Shown here: positions 49,651-58,584 of the stretch, piece by piece
Position numbering within the stretch: the stretch's first letter is position 1
How the letters are laid out: each line of letters opens with the position of its first letter
From: Metarhizobium sp964253915
GTDB taxonomy: Bacteria; Pseudomonadota; Alphaproteobacteria; Rhizobiales; Rhizobiaceae
DNA length: 64,000 nt
Assembly: GCF_964253915.1 (NCBI RefSeq)
Contig: NZ_CAXUSG020000002.1
Location: forward strand, 558,001-622,000
Direction of reading: 5' to 3'
The notes under the pieces: model-generated
What the model was told of the DNA's origin: nothing
What the model saw: only the letters and a program-made list of their open reading frames with translations
Databases searched by the model: none
Program-made: the position numbers and the translations under genes

Positions 49651-50550
49651 ATGAACGACTACAAAGCCCTGAAAACCTTCCTCCTGGCGGCCGAGAAGCG
49701 AAACTTCGCTCAGGTCGCCCGCGAACTCGACATGACGCCGGCCGCCGTGACGCGGGCGATCGCGGCGCTTGAAGCCGATCTCGGCATGCAGCTTTTCGTG
49801 CGCACGACACGACAGGTGTCGCTGACGACGGATGGCGCCGTGTTTGCCGCGCAGATCCAGCCGGCCATCAAGGCTCTGGAAGAGGCGCGAAAGGATGTGA
49901 TGAACGCCCACAAGGCGGATCAGGGGCGACTGCGCATCAGCGCGCCCACCTGGTTCGGCAAGGCCGTGCTGCCGCCGATCCTCTCGGGGTTCAAGGAACG
50001 ATACCCCAAGATGAGTTTCGAGATCTCGCTGTCGGACGGATTGGTGAACATTGTCGATGAAGACTACGATCTGGCGATCCGTATCTCGTCGCAACCCTCC
50101 GACAAGTTCACCATCTGGCGCAAGATCCGCGTCGTGCCGCGCATTCTCGTGGCCGCGCCGGCAAGCCGGTATGTGAACATGCAGCTTCCGAGCGAACTCA
50201 CGCCGGACGATTGCCTTGCCTATAGCGGCGAAAGCCGTCGCGAGACATGGGTCCTCTCCGATGGCGGATCGAGCATAACCATATCGGCCGGCCGCTCCTT
50301 CAGCGCCAACAATGGCGAAGTGCTGGCGGATATGGCGGCGGATGGCGCAGGTGTCGCCATGCTGCCCGGCTTTCACATCGCCGAGCATCTGAGGACCGGC
50401 CGTCTCGTACATGTCTTCAAGGGCTGGACGCCGCCGGACCTCTGGCTGACCCTCTATTATCCGCCCTATCAGGCGCTTCCGCCGCGCATCGCCTCTTTCT
50501 CGAAATTTTTCGAAGAGCAGATACCGGCGCTGATGACGATGATCGACTGA
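49651..50550 (+). CDS. LysR-family transcriptional regulator
   Basis: A 299-residue LysR protein. The HTH is at about residues 17-43 (FAQVARELDMTPAAVTRAIAALEADLG) and the effector domain shows RLRISAPTWFGKAVLPPILSGFKERYPKM. It is divergent from the dioxygenase gene with box D between them, and three more boxes of the same spacing lie upstream of operons at 40002, 42746 and 45700. It is therefore the candidate master regulator of the 40-50 kb cluster. The inducer is unknown; a quinone or related electrophile would fit the MhqO-like and DoxX genes. Confidence 0.92.
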   Translation: MNDYKALKTFLLAAEKRNFAQVARELDMTPAAVTRAIAALEADLGMQLFVRTTRQVSLTTDGAVFAAQIQPAIKALEEARKDVMNAHKADQGRLRISAPTWFGKAVLPPILSGFKERYPKMSFEISLSDGLVNIVDEDYDLAIRISSQPSDKFTIWRKIRVVPRILVAAPASRYVNMQLPSELTPDDCLAYSGESRRETWVLSDGGSSITISAGRSFSANNGEVLADMAADGAGVAMLPGFHIAEHLRTGRLVHVFKGWTPPDLWLTLYYPPYQALPPRIASFSKFFEEQIPALMTMID

Positions 50551-50553
50551 GCG

Positions 50554-50575
50554 AGGCGGCAGAGTATTGCCGCCT
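50554..50575. terminator. Bidirectional hairpin between LysR and ArsR stops
   Basis: AGGCGGCA and TGCCGCCT (eight-base stem, six-base loop) occupy the whole 25-base gap between the convergent LysR and ArsR genes, followed by TTTAAC on the plus strand. It is well placed to end both transcripts. Confidence 0.65.
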
Positions 50576-50935
50576 TTAACGTTTTCCGGCGGAGACCGCC
50601 GCCTTTTCTGCGCCACCGTCGCGCGCAAGTTCATCCATCAGCAGAGCGAGCAGGCCGGGAAACCGGGCTTCGATGTCGTCCCGGCGGAGCGAGCAGGCAC
50701 GGCGATTTCCGTAATCGATCTGGCTGATCAGGCCGGCTTCCCGCAAGATCTTGAAATGATGCGTCAGGGAAGCCTTTGCCACCGGAAAGCCGAAGGACAC
50801 GCAATTCCGCTCCGTGCGATCCGGAAGCGCTGCCAGAATAGCGATCACAGTACGCCGAAGCGGATCGGAGAGTGTGGAAAATACGACGCTGAGATCGATC
50901 TCGTCCCGGGCGGGTTGTGGAAGAAGGTCTGCCAT
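50576..50935 (-). CDS. ArsR-family transcriptional regulator
   Basis: A 119-residue winged-helix regulator (VFSTLSDPLRRTVIAILAALPDRTERNCVSFGFPVAKASLTHHFKILREAGLI). Two Cys residues, in ERNC and RRAC, could be redox or electrophile sensors, but the classic ArsR metal motif is absent. It is divergent from the old yellow enzyme gene and the gap holds three copies of AGGTAT, so it is the likely repressor of that enzyme. This ArsR-flavin oxidoreductase pairing is a recurrent arrangement. Confidence 0.9.
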   Translation of the reverse strand: MADLLPQPARDEIDLSVVFSTLSDPLRRTVIAILAALPDRTERNCVSFGFPVAKASLTHHFKILREAGLISQIDYGNRRACSLRRDDIEARFPGLLALLMDELARDGGAEKAAVSAGKR

Positions 50936-50975
50936 GGGACAAATCTACGAAAATCGGCCGGCCGAAGCAAGTCAA

Positions 50976-51014
50976 AGGTATGCCTTGACGTATACCTCTG
51001 CGAGGCATAGGTAT
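50976..51014. promoter_or_regulatory. AGGTAT repeats in ArsR/oxidoreductase promoter
   Basis: AGGTAT (50976-50981) and ATACCT (50992-50997) form an inverted repeat, and a third AGGTAT is at 51009-51014. TATGCCT (50979-50985) and AGGCATA (51003-51009) form a second, overlapping inverted repeat. This dense symmetry in a divergent promoter points to the ArsR operator. Confidence 0.55.
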
Positions 51015-51134
51015 GGCTAAGATCATACCATCGATCTCAAGACAGCTGCTGGTGTGATTGAGGCATCGTCACCAGCATCGCCCTTGAAATTCTGTGGGCA
51101 TGATTTCCACCCATCTCTGCCAAAAGGGAGCCAC

Positions 51135-52238
51135 ATGCCCCAGCCCAAGCTTTTCACACCCTTCAAGATCCGCAATCTCGAACTCGAGAACCGTATAGCA
51201 ATCGCTCCGATGTGCACGTATTCGGCCGTGGACGGGTGCATGACCGACTGGCATCTGATCCATCTGGGACAGCTGGCCTTGTCCGGCGCCGGATTGCTGA
51301 CGATCGAGGCAACCGCGGTGGTTCCCGAAGGTCGCATCAGCTACGGCGATGTCGGCCTGTACAATGACGCCACGGAGGCCGCCATGCGCCGGACGCTGGA
51401 GGGCATCCGGAAATGGTCGAACATGCCGATTGCCGTTCAGCTTGCCCATGCCGGGCGCAAGGCATCGTCCGATCTGCCGTGGCGCGGCGGCGGGCAAATC
51501 GCTCCGGACCATCAGAACGGGTGGCAGACGGAAGCGCCCTCACCGGTCCCCTTCAAATCAACGGACAACGCCCCTACCGAACTGAGCCGTGAGCGGATGC
51601 AGGCTATCCGCGAGGCTTTCGCGGCAGCTGCGGTACGCGCGGCACGTATCGGCATCGACGCCGTCCAGATCCATGCCGCACATGGCTATCTCCTGCATTC
51701 CTTCCTGTCGCCGCTCGCCAATCGCCGGACGGATGAGTATGGCGGCAGCCTCGAAAACCGGATGCGTTTCCCGCTGGAGGTTTTCGATGCGGTGCGTGCA
51801 GCTTTCCCCGCAGACAAGGTGGTGTCCGTTCGCGTCTCGGCGACGGATTGGCACGACGGCGGCTGGAATATCGAGGAGACCATCGAATTCGCAAAGGCGC
51901 TGGAGCGTCGCGGCTGCGATGCCATCAACGTCTCGAGCGGTGGCCTGCACGTCGATCAGAAGATCCCGATTTCCCCCAGCTACCAGGTGCCGTTTGCCCG
52001 CGCGATCAAAGCGGCGGTAACCATGCCGGTCGTCGCCGTCGGTTTGATCACCGAGCCTTCACAGGCGGAAGCGATCATCGCGACAGGCGATGCCGATCTT
52101 GTCGGCTTGGCCCGGACGATCCTGTATGATCCGCGCTGGCCATGGCATGCTGCCGCGGCACTTGGCGGGGAGGTTTCCGCAGCACCCCAATACCATCGCA
52201 GCCAGCCCTCGACGTTGAAGTCGTTGTTCAAGATGTAA
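51135..52238 (+). CDS. NADH:flavin oxidoreductase, old yellow enzyme family (YqjM-like)
   Basis: A 367-residue FMN enzyme of the old yellow enzyme family, YqjM branch. Cys27 and Tyr29 in PMCTYSAVDG are the branch's flavin-tuning and substrate residues. The family segments VQIHAAHGYLLHSFLSPLANRRTDEYGGSLENR, VVAVGLITEP and GDADLVGLARTILYDPRWPWHAA follow. It reduces activated C=C bonds of enones and quinones with NAD(P)H. The start at 51135 follows AAAGGGAG. It diverges from the ArsR gene, which probably derepresses it on electrophile exposure. Confidence 0.92.
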   Translation: MPQPKLFTPFKIRNLELENRIAIAPMCTYSAVDGCMTDWHLIHLGQLALSGAGLLTIEATAVVPEGRISYGDVGLYNDATEAAMRRTLEGIRKWSNMPIAVQLAHAGRKASSDLPWRGGGQIAPDHQNGWQTEAPSPVPFKSTDNAPTELSRERMQAIREAFAAAAVRAARIGIDAVQIHAAHGYLLHSFLSPLANRRTDEYGGSLENRMRFPLEVFDAVRAAFPADKVVSVRVSATDWHDGGWNIEETIEFAKALERRGCDAINVSSGGLHVDQKIPISPSYQVPFARAIKAAVTMPVVAVGLITEPSQAEAIIATGDADLVGLARTILYDPRWPWHAAAALGGEVSAAPQYHRSQPSTLKSLFKM

Positions 52239-52340
52239 CCGGGGATGGCGACAACGGGAGACCGACGAAACCCACTTCGAACTTTTCCAGCCGTGTTGCG
52301 TTTACCTTTCGAACGTCAACAATCCTGAAGGAGAATGCAA

Positions 52341-52547
52341 ATGGATTGGAATCGTGTCGAAGGCAACTGGAAGCAGTTCAAGGGCAACGTCAAGGAACAG
52401 TGGGGCAAGCTGACCGATGACGATCTGGATGTGATCGCCGGCAAGCGCGACCAGCTGGAAGGCAAAATCCAGGAACGCTACGGTATCGCAAAGGATCGTG
52501 CCCGCAAGGACATCGATGACTGGTACGGCCGCCAGACCTGGAACTAA
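52341..52547 (+). CDS. CsbD-family stress protein
   Basis: A 68-residue hydrophilic protein with the CsbD pattern: WNRVEGNWKQFKGNVKEQWGKLTDDDLDVIAGKRDQLEGKIQERYG. CsbD-like proteins are abundant under stress and largely disordered, with no known enzyme activity. AAGGAG lies seven bases before the ATG at 52341; an ATG two codons earlier would be too close to it. A strong terminator follows, so it is transcribed alone or as the end of a short unit. Confidence 0.92.
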   Translation: MDWNRVEGNWKQFKGNVKEQWGKLTDDDLDVIAGKRDQLEGKIQERYGIAKDRARKDIDDWYGRQTWN

Positions 52548-52568
52548 GCCGTTCTGGTTTCGTCAAGC

Positions 52569-52595
52569 AAAACCCCGCCTCAAGCGGGGTTTTTT
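52569..52595 (+). terminator. Rho-independent terminator after CsbD-like gene
   Basis: AAAACCCCGC (52569-52578) pairs perfectly with GCGGGGTTTT (52584-52593), with loop CTCAA and T-run 52590-52595. This is the clearest intrinsic terminator in the window. It would also work on the minus strand for the small gene at 52666-52869. Confidence 0.9.
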
Positions 52596-52665
52596 GTTGT
52601 CTCGAAGGAGAGTGGACGCCGACGCGCAAGCCCGGCAACGGTCACCTGAAGCCAGATGGCAGCCG

Positions 52666-52869
52666 TCACCTTCTCATTTTCATCGGGGCGCGAATTGCCA
52701 GTTGCAGCAAGGATTCCCGCGACCTGTATCCTCTGCGATAGAACTGCATGACAATGGCCGCATAATAGTCGGGGTCGAACGGTTTCCCGAAGGCTTGCAG
52801 CTTTTCCCTGACTTCATCGAATACGCTTTGGCAAAGTTTAATATCGTCATTGTGAAGAATACCCTGCAT
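52666..52869 (-). CDS. Small hypothetical protein
   Basis: A 67-residue soluble protein, mostly helical (DDIKLCQSVFDEVREKLQAFGKPFDPDYYAAIVMQFYRRGYRS) with a basic C-terminus. GAGGGGG lies seven bases before the ATG at 52869, a strong sign of translation; a start five codons upstream lacks such a site. I do not recognise the family. It converges on the CsbD-like gene across the bidirectional terminator. Confidence 0.6.
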   Translation of the reverse strand: MQGILHNDDIKLCQSVFDEVREKLQAFGKPFDPDYYAAIVMQFYRRGYRSRESLLQLAIRAPMKMRR

Positions 52870-53097
52870 AGAATTCCCCCTCATTGAGTCGTTAAATATT
52901 GTGCAACGCTACGGCCGGTTTCTTTGCAAGGGGTGGAGAAAAAGCCTAAAATTTTAACGATGCTGCAAATGATACGATATCGACCGGTGCAGGGCCGCTA
53001 GACGCCGTGTCGGCGCGACGGATCGCGATCCAAATCCAGCCTCGGCCAATCCAGTCAATCTATATGCACGCGACCTAATGTTATTGAAGGATCGTGC

Positions 53098-54396
53098 ATG
53101 ATTGAGCAGCAGGACGATGGGCTGGTTGCAGCGGGCAACGAACGGGTATCCTCGGATATGCTGCCTGCCCGTGGCTATGGGCGGGTCCGGGCCTGGGCGG
53201 CGGGGTATCCGCTGAGGTCGCCATTTTTCCGCCTCCTGCTGATCACTCTTCTCCTCTCGGCGTTGCATCACTCGGTCGCCCTGGAGACAGCGGCCTATGT
53301 TGCCGGCCTCAGTTTTCTGGGTGGCGTGCGTTATCCGACGCCCTTTGCGCGGATGCGCGGCGCCAGGGCTCGCCGCGAAAAGCGCGCCGCCTCGGCACAG
53401 CGTACCGCCAACAAGCAGGCGGAGATCGCCAGGGCTCAGGCTGTCCTGCTTCGCCAGAATTCTGCCGAGGCGCATCTGGTCGCCCTCGGCGACAAGGAGG
53501 TTCTGTTTTCCGAGGATGGCAGCGCCTTCATCATGTATGCGCGCCAAGGCGGGAAGCTGATCGCCCTTTTCGACCCGGTCGGCCCGACGGAGTGCCGGCG
53601 GGAACTGGTTCTGGCATTCAGGGCGCTGGCCTTTTCGCTGGGCTGCAAGCCGGTGTTCTACCAGGCATCGCCCGAGCTTCTTTCGCTCTGCCAGGACCTC
53701 GGCATGCGCGGCTTCAAGCTCGGCGAGCTTGCCGAAATCAGGCTCGACCTGTTCGAGATGAAGGGCAAGGAATGGGCAAGCCTGCGCCGGGCGACCAACC
53801 GGGCCGAACGCGACGGCCTGGAGTTCGAGATCGTGGAGGCCTCGGACGTCACCCCGCTTCTGCCTGATATCGCCGCGGTTTCGAATGCCTGGCTGGCACA
53901 AAACAATGCGCAGGAAAAACGTTTTTCGCTTGGTTTCTTCACCGAGGACTATGCCTGCGCCCATCCGCTCGCCGTCTTGCGACAGGATGGCAGGATCATT
54001 GCCTTCATGAACCTGCTGGTCTCAGGAGAAAGCGTCTTTGTCGATCTGATGCGGTTCGTTCCAGGTGTCCATCGCGGGGTGATGGATCTTCTGATGGTGC
54101 GCACCATCGAGTTTCTGAAGCAGCGCGGCTACCGGCGGCTCAATTTGGGCATGGCGCCGCTCTCCGGCCTGTCGGCCCACCGCAATGCGCCGCTCTGGGA
54201 CCGGGCCGGCCGGCTTGTCTTCGAGAAGGGCAACCGCTTCTACAACTTCAAGGGACTTCTGGCGTTCAAATCGAAATTCGATCCGCAGTGGAAACCACGC
54301 TACCTTGTGGTTCCCAAGGAGGCCAATCCCTTTGTCTGCGCCGCCGCTTCCGCCGCCCTCATCGGTGGCGGCCTCAAGGGAGTTTTCCGCCGATGA
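53098..54396 (+). CDS. lpiA: Short LpiA/MprF: lysyl-phosphatidylglycerol synthase domain without the flippase
   Basis: A 432-residue protein corresponding to the C-terminal DUF2156 synthase of LpiA/MprF, which moves lysine from lysyl-tRNA to phosphatidylglycerol. The synthase segment runs from about residue 120 (HLVALGDKEVLFSEDGSAFIMYARQGGKLIALFDPVG) to near 415 (GNRFYNFKGLLAFKSKFDPQWKPRYLVVP). Only one or two hydrophobic helices (about 44-75) precede it, whereas full-length LpiA has a long multi-helix N-terminal flippase and totals about 850 residues. GAAGGA precedes the ATG, so this is the real start. The stop overlaps the acvB start by four bases. Confidence 0.88.
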   Translation: MIEQQDDGLVAAGNERVSSDMLPARGYGRVRAWAAGYPLRSPFFRLLLITLLLSALHHSVALETAAYVAGLSFLGGVRYPTPFARMRGARARREKRAASAQRTANKQAEIARAQAVLLRQNSAEAHLVALGDKEVLFSEDGSAFIMYARQGGKLIALFDPVGPTECRRELVLAFRALAFSLGCKPVFYQASPELLSLCQDLGMRGFKLGELAEIRLDLFEMKGKEWASLRRATNRAERDGLEFEIVEASDVTPLLPDIAAVSNAWLAQNNAQEKRFSLGFFTEDYACAHPLAVLRQDGRIIAFMNLLVSGESVFVDLMRFVPGVHRGVMDLLMVRTIEFLKQRGYRRLNLGMAPLSGLSAHRNAPLWDRAGRLVFEKGNRFYNFKGLLAFKSKFDPQWKPRYLVVPKEANPFVCAAASAALIGGGLKGVFRR

Positions 54397-55757
54397 TCCG
54401 CCGTTTCGCCGCAACGGCCCTTGCTCTGCTCGCCCTGTCCGTATCGCCGCTCGCGGCCGAAGACACGGCGATCAACACCGGCCACATCCCCTCGCCGCGT
54501 ATTCTGGTGCCGGCGAACCCGACCAATACGACGATCTTCCTCCTGTCCGACAAAGCGGGCTGGACCAAGCTCGAACAGGACCTGGCCGAAAAACTCCACG
54601 ATCAGGGCGCCATAGTCGTCGGCATCGATGTGCCGCGGTATCTTGCCGTTCTGGAGGGCGAAACCCGCTCCTGCTCCTACACGGTTTCGGCGATCGAAAG
54701 CCTGAGCCAGCAGCTGCAGCGCCGCGCCGGGCTCAACGGATATCATGCGCCGATAATTGCCGGGGCCGGTCTCGGCGGCACGATGGCCCTGGCCATTGCG
54801 GCACAGACGCCGGCCGCCACCATCGGCGGCACGGTTTCCGTCGATCCGGACCTGGTCCTGCCTTTGTCGAAACCATTCTGTACCCCCGCTCGGAAAACGC
54901 CGGAGGCTGGCGGTTATCGGTATGGTTTGACCAAAGGAGCCTTGCCCAACCCGATCGAAATCCTGTTCAGCTCGAATGCGACGGAGCAAGCGCAGGAACA
55001 TGCCGCCTCGCTACAGTCCGAACATCCGGATATCGTTTCGACGGACACCGAAGAGATGCCGCTTGCAGCCCTGGCAACAACGCTCGAAAACCGGATGCAG
55101 GCGCAGCGTGAACAGGTCGACAGCCTGCCGCTTGCGATCATCGACGCCGTTCCCGCCCACGACACGATGGCGATCATCATTTCCGGTGACGGTGGATGGC
55201 GCGATATCGACAAGAAGGTTGCGGGCTATCTTGCCGGTCACGGCATTCCGTCGGTGGGCCTCGACGCGCTGCGTTACTTCTGGTCGGAAAAGACCCCGGA
55301 AGGCACGGCACGGGACGTGGAGCGGATCGTCGATCTCTATTCGCGCCAGTTCAAGACACGCCATGTGCTGCTGATCGGTTACTCCTTCGGCGCCAATGTG
55401 CTGCCGTCGACGTTTCGCAACATGGGCAAGCCCTACCAGGATCGGGTGCGCCTGATCTCCCTGCTCGCCTTGTCGCATAAGGCGGATTACCAGATTTCCG
55501 TCATGGGCTGGCTTGGTTCCGAAGGTGCCGGCGCCGCCGGAGACCCAACGGACGATGTCCGCCGGATCGGCCCCGAAAAGGTCCAGTGCATCTATGGCCT
55601 TGCCGAAGCCGACAGCGCTTGCCCCGCCCTTGCTACGACGACAGCCGAGGTCATCGGCATTTCCGGCGGCCATCATTTCGATGGCGACTATGAAGCGCTG
55701 ACCCGCCGGATCGTCGATTCAATGAAGACCCGGCTTCAGTCGCAACCCGGAGAATGA
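54393..55757 (+). CDS. acvB: AcvB/AtvA virulence-type periplasmic serine hydrolase
   Basis: A 454-residue secreted protein with signal peptide 1-22 (ending PLAA). Two VirJ-like alpha/beta hydrolase halves are visible. The N-terminal half has a degenerate elbow, GAGLGG, without Ser, while the C-terminal half has IIISGDGGWRDIDKKVAGYLAGHGIP and the intact GYSFGANVLPSTF, so the active site is in the second half. AcvB relatives in Agrobacterium and Rhizobium tropici (AtvA) are linked to acid tolerance and plant interaction and act on lysyl-phosphatidylglycerol. It overlaps lpiA by four bases, the conserved lpiA-acvB operon. Confidence 0.92.
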   Translation: MIRRFAATALALLALSVSPLAAEDTAINTGHIPSPRILVPANPTNTTIFLLSDKAGWTKLEQDLAEKLHDQGAIVVGIDVPRYLAVLEGETRSCSYTVSAIESLSQQLQRRAGLNGYHAPIIAGAGLGGTMALAIAAQTPAATIGGTVSVDPDLVLPLSKPFCTPARKTPEAGGYRYGLTKGALPNPIEILFSSNATEQAQEHAASLQSEHPDIVSTDTEEMPLAALATTLENRMQAQREQVDSLPLAIIDAVPAHDTMAIIISGDGGWRDIDKKVAGYLAGHGIPSVGLDALRYFWSEKTPEGTARDVERIVDLYSRQFKTRHVLLIGYSFGANVLPSTFRNMGKPYQDRVRLISLLALSHKADYQISVMGWLGSEGAGAAGDPTDDVRRIGPEKVQCIYGLAEADSACPALATTTAEVIGISGGHHFDGDYEALTRRIVDSMKTRLQSQPGE

Positions 55758-55809
55758 CGGCCGAGAGCAACTCCGGCAAACGCGCGGCGGGTTGGCTGGA
55801 TGCTTTCGA

Positions 55810-57135
55810 TCAGCGGAAGAAGCGGTTGACCGGACGAACAAGGCCGAGGTGATCGCGCAAGGTGGTGCCCTCGTACTCCGTTCTGAACAGGCCGCGGCGC
55901 TGCAGTTCCGGCACCACCCGTTCGACGACATCGTCAAGACCCTGCGGCAGATAGGGGAAGACGACGTTGAAGCCATCGGACCCTTCTTCATGCAGCCACG
56001 CGGCCATTTCGTCGGCGATGGTTTCCGGCGTGCCGACAAAAGCCAGCCCGGCATAACCGCCATAACGCTGTGCCAACTGCCGCACCGTCAGCCCCTCGTC
56101 GGCAGCAAGTTTCAACACCTGTGCCCGCCCGCTCTTGCTGTCATTGGTCTCGGGAATCTCAGGCAGCGGCGCATCCGGATCGAAGCCGGAGGCGTCATGA
56201 CCGAGTGCGATGGAAAGCGAGGCGATCGCGCTGTCGTAATGCACGAGGCTGTCGAGCTTCAGGCGCTTCTCGCGCGCCTCCTGAACGGTGTCGCCGACCA
56301 CGACGAAGGCGGCGGGAAGGATCTTCAAATCGTCCGGCTTGCGGCCGACCGCCGCAAGCCGGCCCTTGATATCGGCATAAAGCGCCTTGCCGGCGGCGAG
56401 ATCACGCGGCGCGCAGAAAACCACCTCTGCCGTTTCGGCCGCAAGCTGGCGGCCGGGTTCCGACTGGCCGGCCTGCACGATCACCGGCCAGCCCTGCGGC
56501 GGCCGGGCGATGTTCAGCGGACCGCGAACCCTGAGTTCAGGCCCCTTGTGATCGAGGACGTGCAGTTTCTCGGGGTCGAAAAAGATGCCGCTTTCGGCAT
56601 CCCGGATGAAAGCCTCGTCGGCAAAACTGTCCCACAGCCCGGTGACGACATCGAAGAATTCCCGCGCGCGCCCATAACGCTCGCCATGCTCGACATGGTC
56701 CTCCAGACCGAAATTGCGCGCCGCGTCGGGGTTCGAGGTGGTGACGATATTCCATCCCGCCCGGCCGCCGCTGATATGGTCAAGCGAGGCGAAACGCCGG
56801 GCAATGTGATAGGGCTGGTCGAAGGTGGTGGACGCGGTTGCCACGAGACCGATCCGCTCCGTGACCGCGGCAAGCGCCGAAAGCAGCGTGAACGGCTCGA
56901 AAGACGTCACGGTATGGCTGCGGCGCAGGGCCTCGATCGGCATGTTGAGCACGGCAAGATGATCCGCCATGAAAAACGCGTCGAACTTCGCTGCCTCCAG
57001 CTTCAGGGCGAACGACGTAATGTGCTTGAAGTTGAAGTTGGCATCCGGGTAGGAGCCGGGATAGCGCCAGGCACCGGTATGCAGGCTGACCGGCCGCATG
57101 AAGGCGCCGAGATGCAGTTTTTTCGTATCGCTCAT
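55810..57135 (-). CDS. FMN-dependent monooxygenase (NtaA/SnaA/DmoA family)
   Basis: A 441-residue luciferase-like monooxygenase of the NtaA/DmoA branch, close to the usual 440-460. Typical segments are LGAFMRPVSLHTGAWRYPGSYPDANFNF, GLVATASTTFDQPYHIARRFASLDHISGGRAGWNIVTTSNPDAARNFG and PVIVQAGQSEPGRQLAAETAEVVFCA. Such enzymes use reduced FMN from a partner reductase to oxidise nitrilotriacetate, dimethyl sulfide, sulfonates and similar compounds. No flavin reductase is seen in the window. It is 201 bases downstream of the M20 hydrolase gene on the same strand, so it may or may not belong to that operon. Confidence 0.9.
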   Translation of the reverse strand: MSDTKKLHLGAFMRPVSLHTGAWRYPGSYPDANFNFKHITSFALKLEAAKFDAFFMADHLAVLNMPIEALRRSHTVTSFEPFTLLSALAAVTERIGLVATASTTFDQPYHIARRFASLDHISGGRAGWNIVTTSNPDAARNFGLEDHVEHGERYGRAREFFDVVTGLWDSFADEAFIRDAESGIFFDPEKLHVLDHKGPELRVRGPLNIARPPQGWPVIVQAGQSEPGRQLAAETAEVVFCAPRDLAAGKALYADIKGRLAAVGRKPDDLKILPAAFVVVGDTVQEAREKRLKLDSLVHYDSAIASLSIALGHDASGFDPDAPLPEIPETNDSKSGRAQVLKLAADEGLTVRQLAQRYGGYAGLAFVGTPETIADEMAAWLHEEGSDGFNVVFPYLPQGLDDVVERVVPELQRRGLFRTEYEGTTLRDHLGLVRPVNRFFR

Positions 57136-57336
57136 ATCATTCCGGCCCGGTTAAAATCTGGTCTTCGGTGGCGGCCACCATCCGCGCCATTAGCCCCTTG
57201 TGGGGTGGCAGGATGTCCGCCACCAGCACATAAGGTGCCACGGCGGACGCTACAACAATCTGCCGCGCCTATGCCGAAAAGGTGATCGCCGCCGATCAGA
57301 CAACCGCCGACGACCGACGCTTCGGCTGGAAATGCG

Positions 57337-58584
57337 CTAACCGGCAAGCAACAGCGATCCGACCACGCCGAGCAGGACGCGCGCACCGGAAATCATATGC
57401 GCGTCACTCACGAATTCCGCCTCGTTGTGACTGATGCCATTGCGGCACGGAACGAAGATCATGGCGGTCGGCGCCACGCGGCTGACGAACAGCGCATCGT
57501 GAAAGGCGCCGGACACCATTGGGCGGCTCTTGAGGTCGAGCGCCGCGCAGGTGTCCGCAATCGTTTCCGTGATCGATGATGCAAACTGTGCCGGCGCCAT
57601 GTCGACGCGCCGGTTGATGGCGACGTCACAGTGCCAGTGGCGGCTTGCTGTCTCGCATTCCTGCCGGACATGCCGCTCCATCGCCGCAAGTGTTTCAGCA
57701 TCCGGATGACGGATATCGACGGTGAAGGTGACCGAGCTGGGAATGACGTTGATGGAGCCGGGTTCGGCCGCAATGCGGCCGATCGTCAGCCGCGCCTGCG
57801 GATCGGCGGGCATGATCGCCGACTGAAGGCTTGCGATGACCATCGCCGCCGCGCTCATGGGGTCCTTGCGAAATTCGAGCGGGGTGGTGCCGGCATGCGC
57901 AGCCTCGCCGGAGAAGACGATCTCAAGCCATTTTGTCCCCTGCACAGCGGTGACAACACCGATGGGCACGTTCTCCCTCTCAAGGATTGGGCCTTGCTCG
58001 ATATGCAGCTCGACAAAGGCGGATATGGCGTGGCCTATGGGACGCACTGCAGCTTCCGGCAGCGCTGCGAGCGTCGCCGCCAGTTCATCGGCCAGCACCG
58101 GGCCGTCCGTCGCATGTGTCGTCTGCCAGTCCGCCAGCTTTCCCGCCCCCGAAAAGGCCATGGATCCCATGCAGCCCGGCGAATAGCGGCTGCCTTCCTC
58201 GTTGGTGAAAGCGACCACTTCGACGGCACGGTCGGTTTCGGTTCCGGCGTCGGCAAGCGCTTCCAGCACTTCGAAGGCGCTGAGCGTGCCGAGCGCGCCG
58301 TCGAAACGGCCACCTGTCGGCTGGCTATCGAGATGACTGCCGATGAGGAGCGGCGGCAGGGACGCATCCTTGCCCTCCCGGCGAATGAAGAGGTTGGCGA
58401 TCTCGTCCTGAAAGACCGTAAAGCCGCGGGCAAGCGCCCGTTCGGCCAGCAGCCGGCGCGCGATGCGGTCTTCGACACCCAAGGCCTGTCGGTTGACGCC
58501 GCCGGCCGGTGTTGCCCCGATCGCTGCAAAATCAGCAACGGAGGCGAGGAGGCGCGCGGCGTTGACCTCAGGCTTGATGTTCAT
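57337..58584 (-). CDS. M20-family Zn-dependent hydrolase (N-carbamoyl-amino acid hydrolase type)
   Basis: A 415-residue amidase of the Zn-dependent N-carbamoyl-L-amino acid hydrolase/allantoate amidohydrolase group. Metal ligands are His84 and Asp95 in GSHLDSQPTGGRFDGALG and Glu129/Glu130 in FTNEEGSRY. The dimerisation domain opens HIEQGPILERENVPIGVVTAVQG. The ATG at 58584 overlaps the stop of the BtpA-like gene by four bases; the longer frame upstream is not conserved. Cleavage of a carbamoyl or ureido bond in the catabolic product of the operon is likely. Confidence 0.9.
   Translation of the reverse strand: MNIKPEVNAARLLASVADFAAIGATPAGGVNRQALGVEDRIARRLLAERALARGFTVFQDEIANLFIRREGKDASLPPLLIGSHLDSQPTGGRFDGALGTLSAFEVLEALADAGTETDRAVEVVAFTNEEGSRYSPGCMGSMAFSGAGKLADWQTTHATDGPVLADELAATLAALPEAAVRPIGHAISAFVELHIEQGPILERENVPIGVVTAVQGTKWLEIVFSGEAAHAGTTPLEFRKDPMSAAAMVIASLQSAIMPADPQARLTIGRIAAEPGSINVIPSSVTFTVDIRHPDAETLAAMERHVRQECETASRHWHCDVAINRRVDMAPAQFASSITETIADTCAALDLKSRPMVSGAFHDALFVSRVAPTAMIFVPCRNGISHNEAEFVSDAHMISGARVLLGVVGSLLLAG

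Noticed and set aside
49535..49810. N-terminal extension of the MhqO-like dioxygenase up to 49810
   Set aside because: It would overlap the divergent LysR gene and box D and has no conserved sequence. The family starts at 49534.
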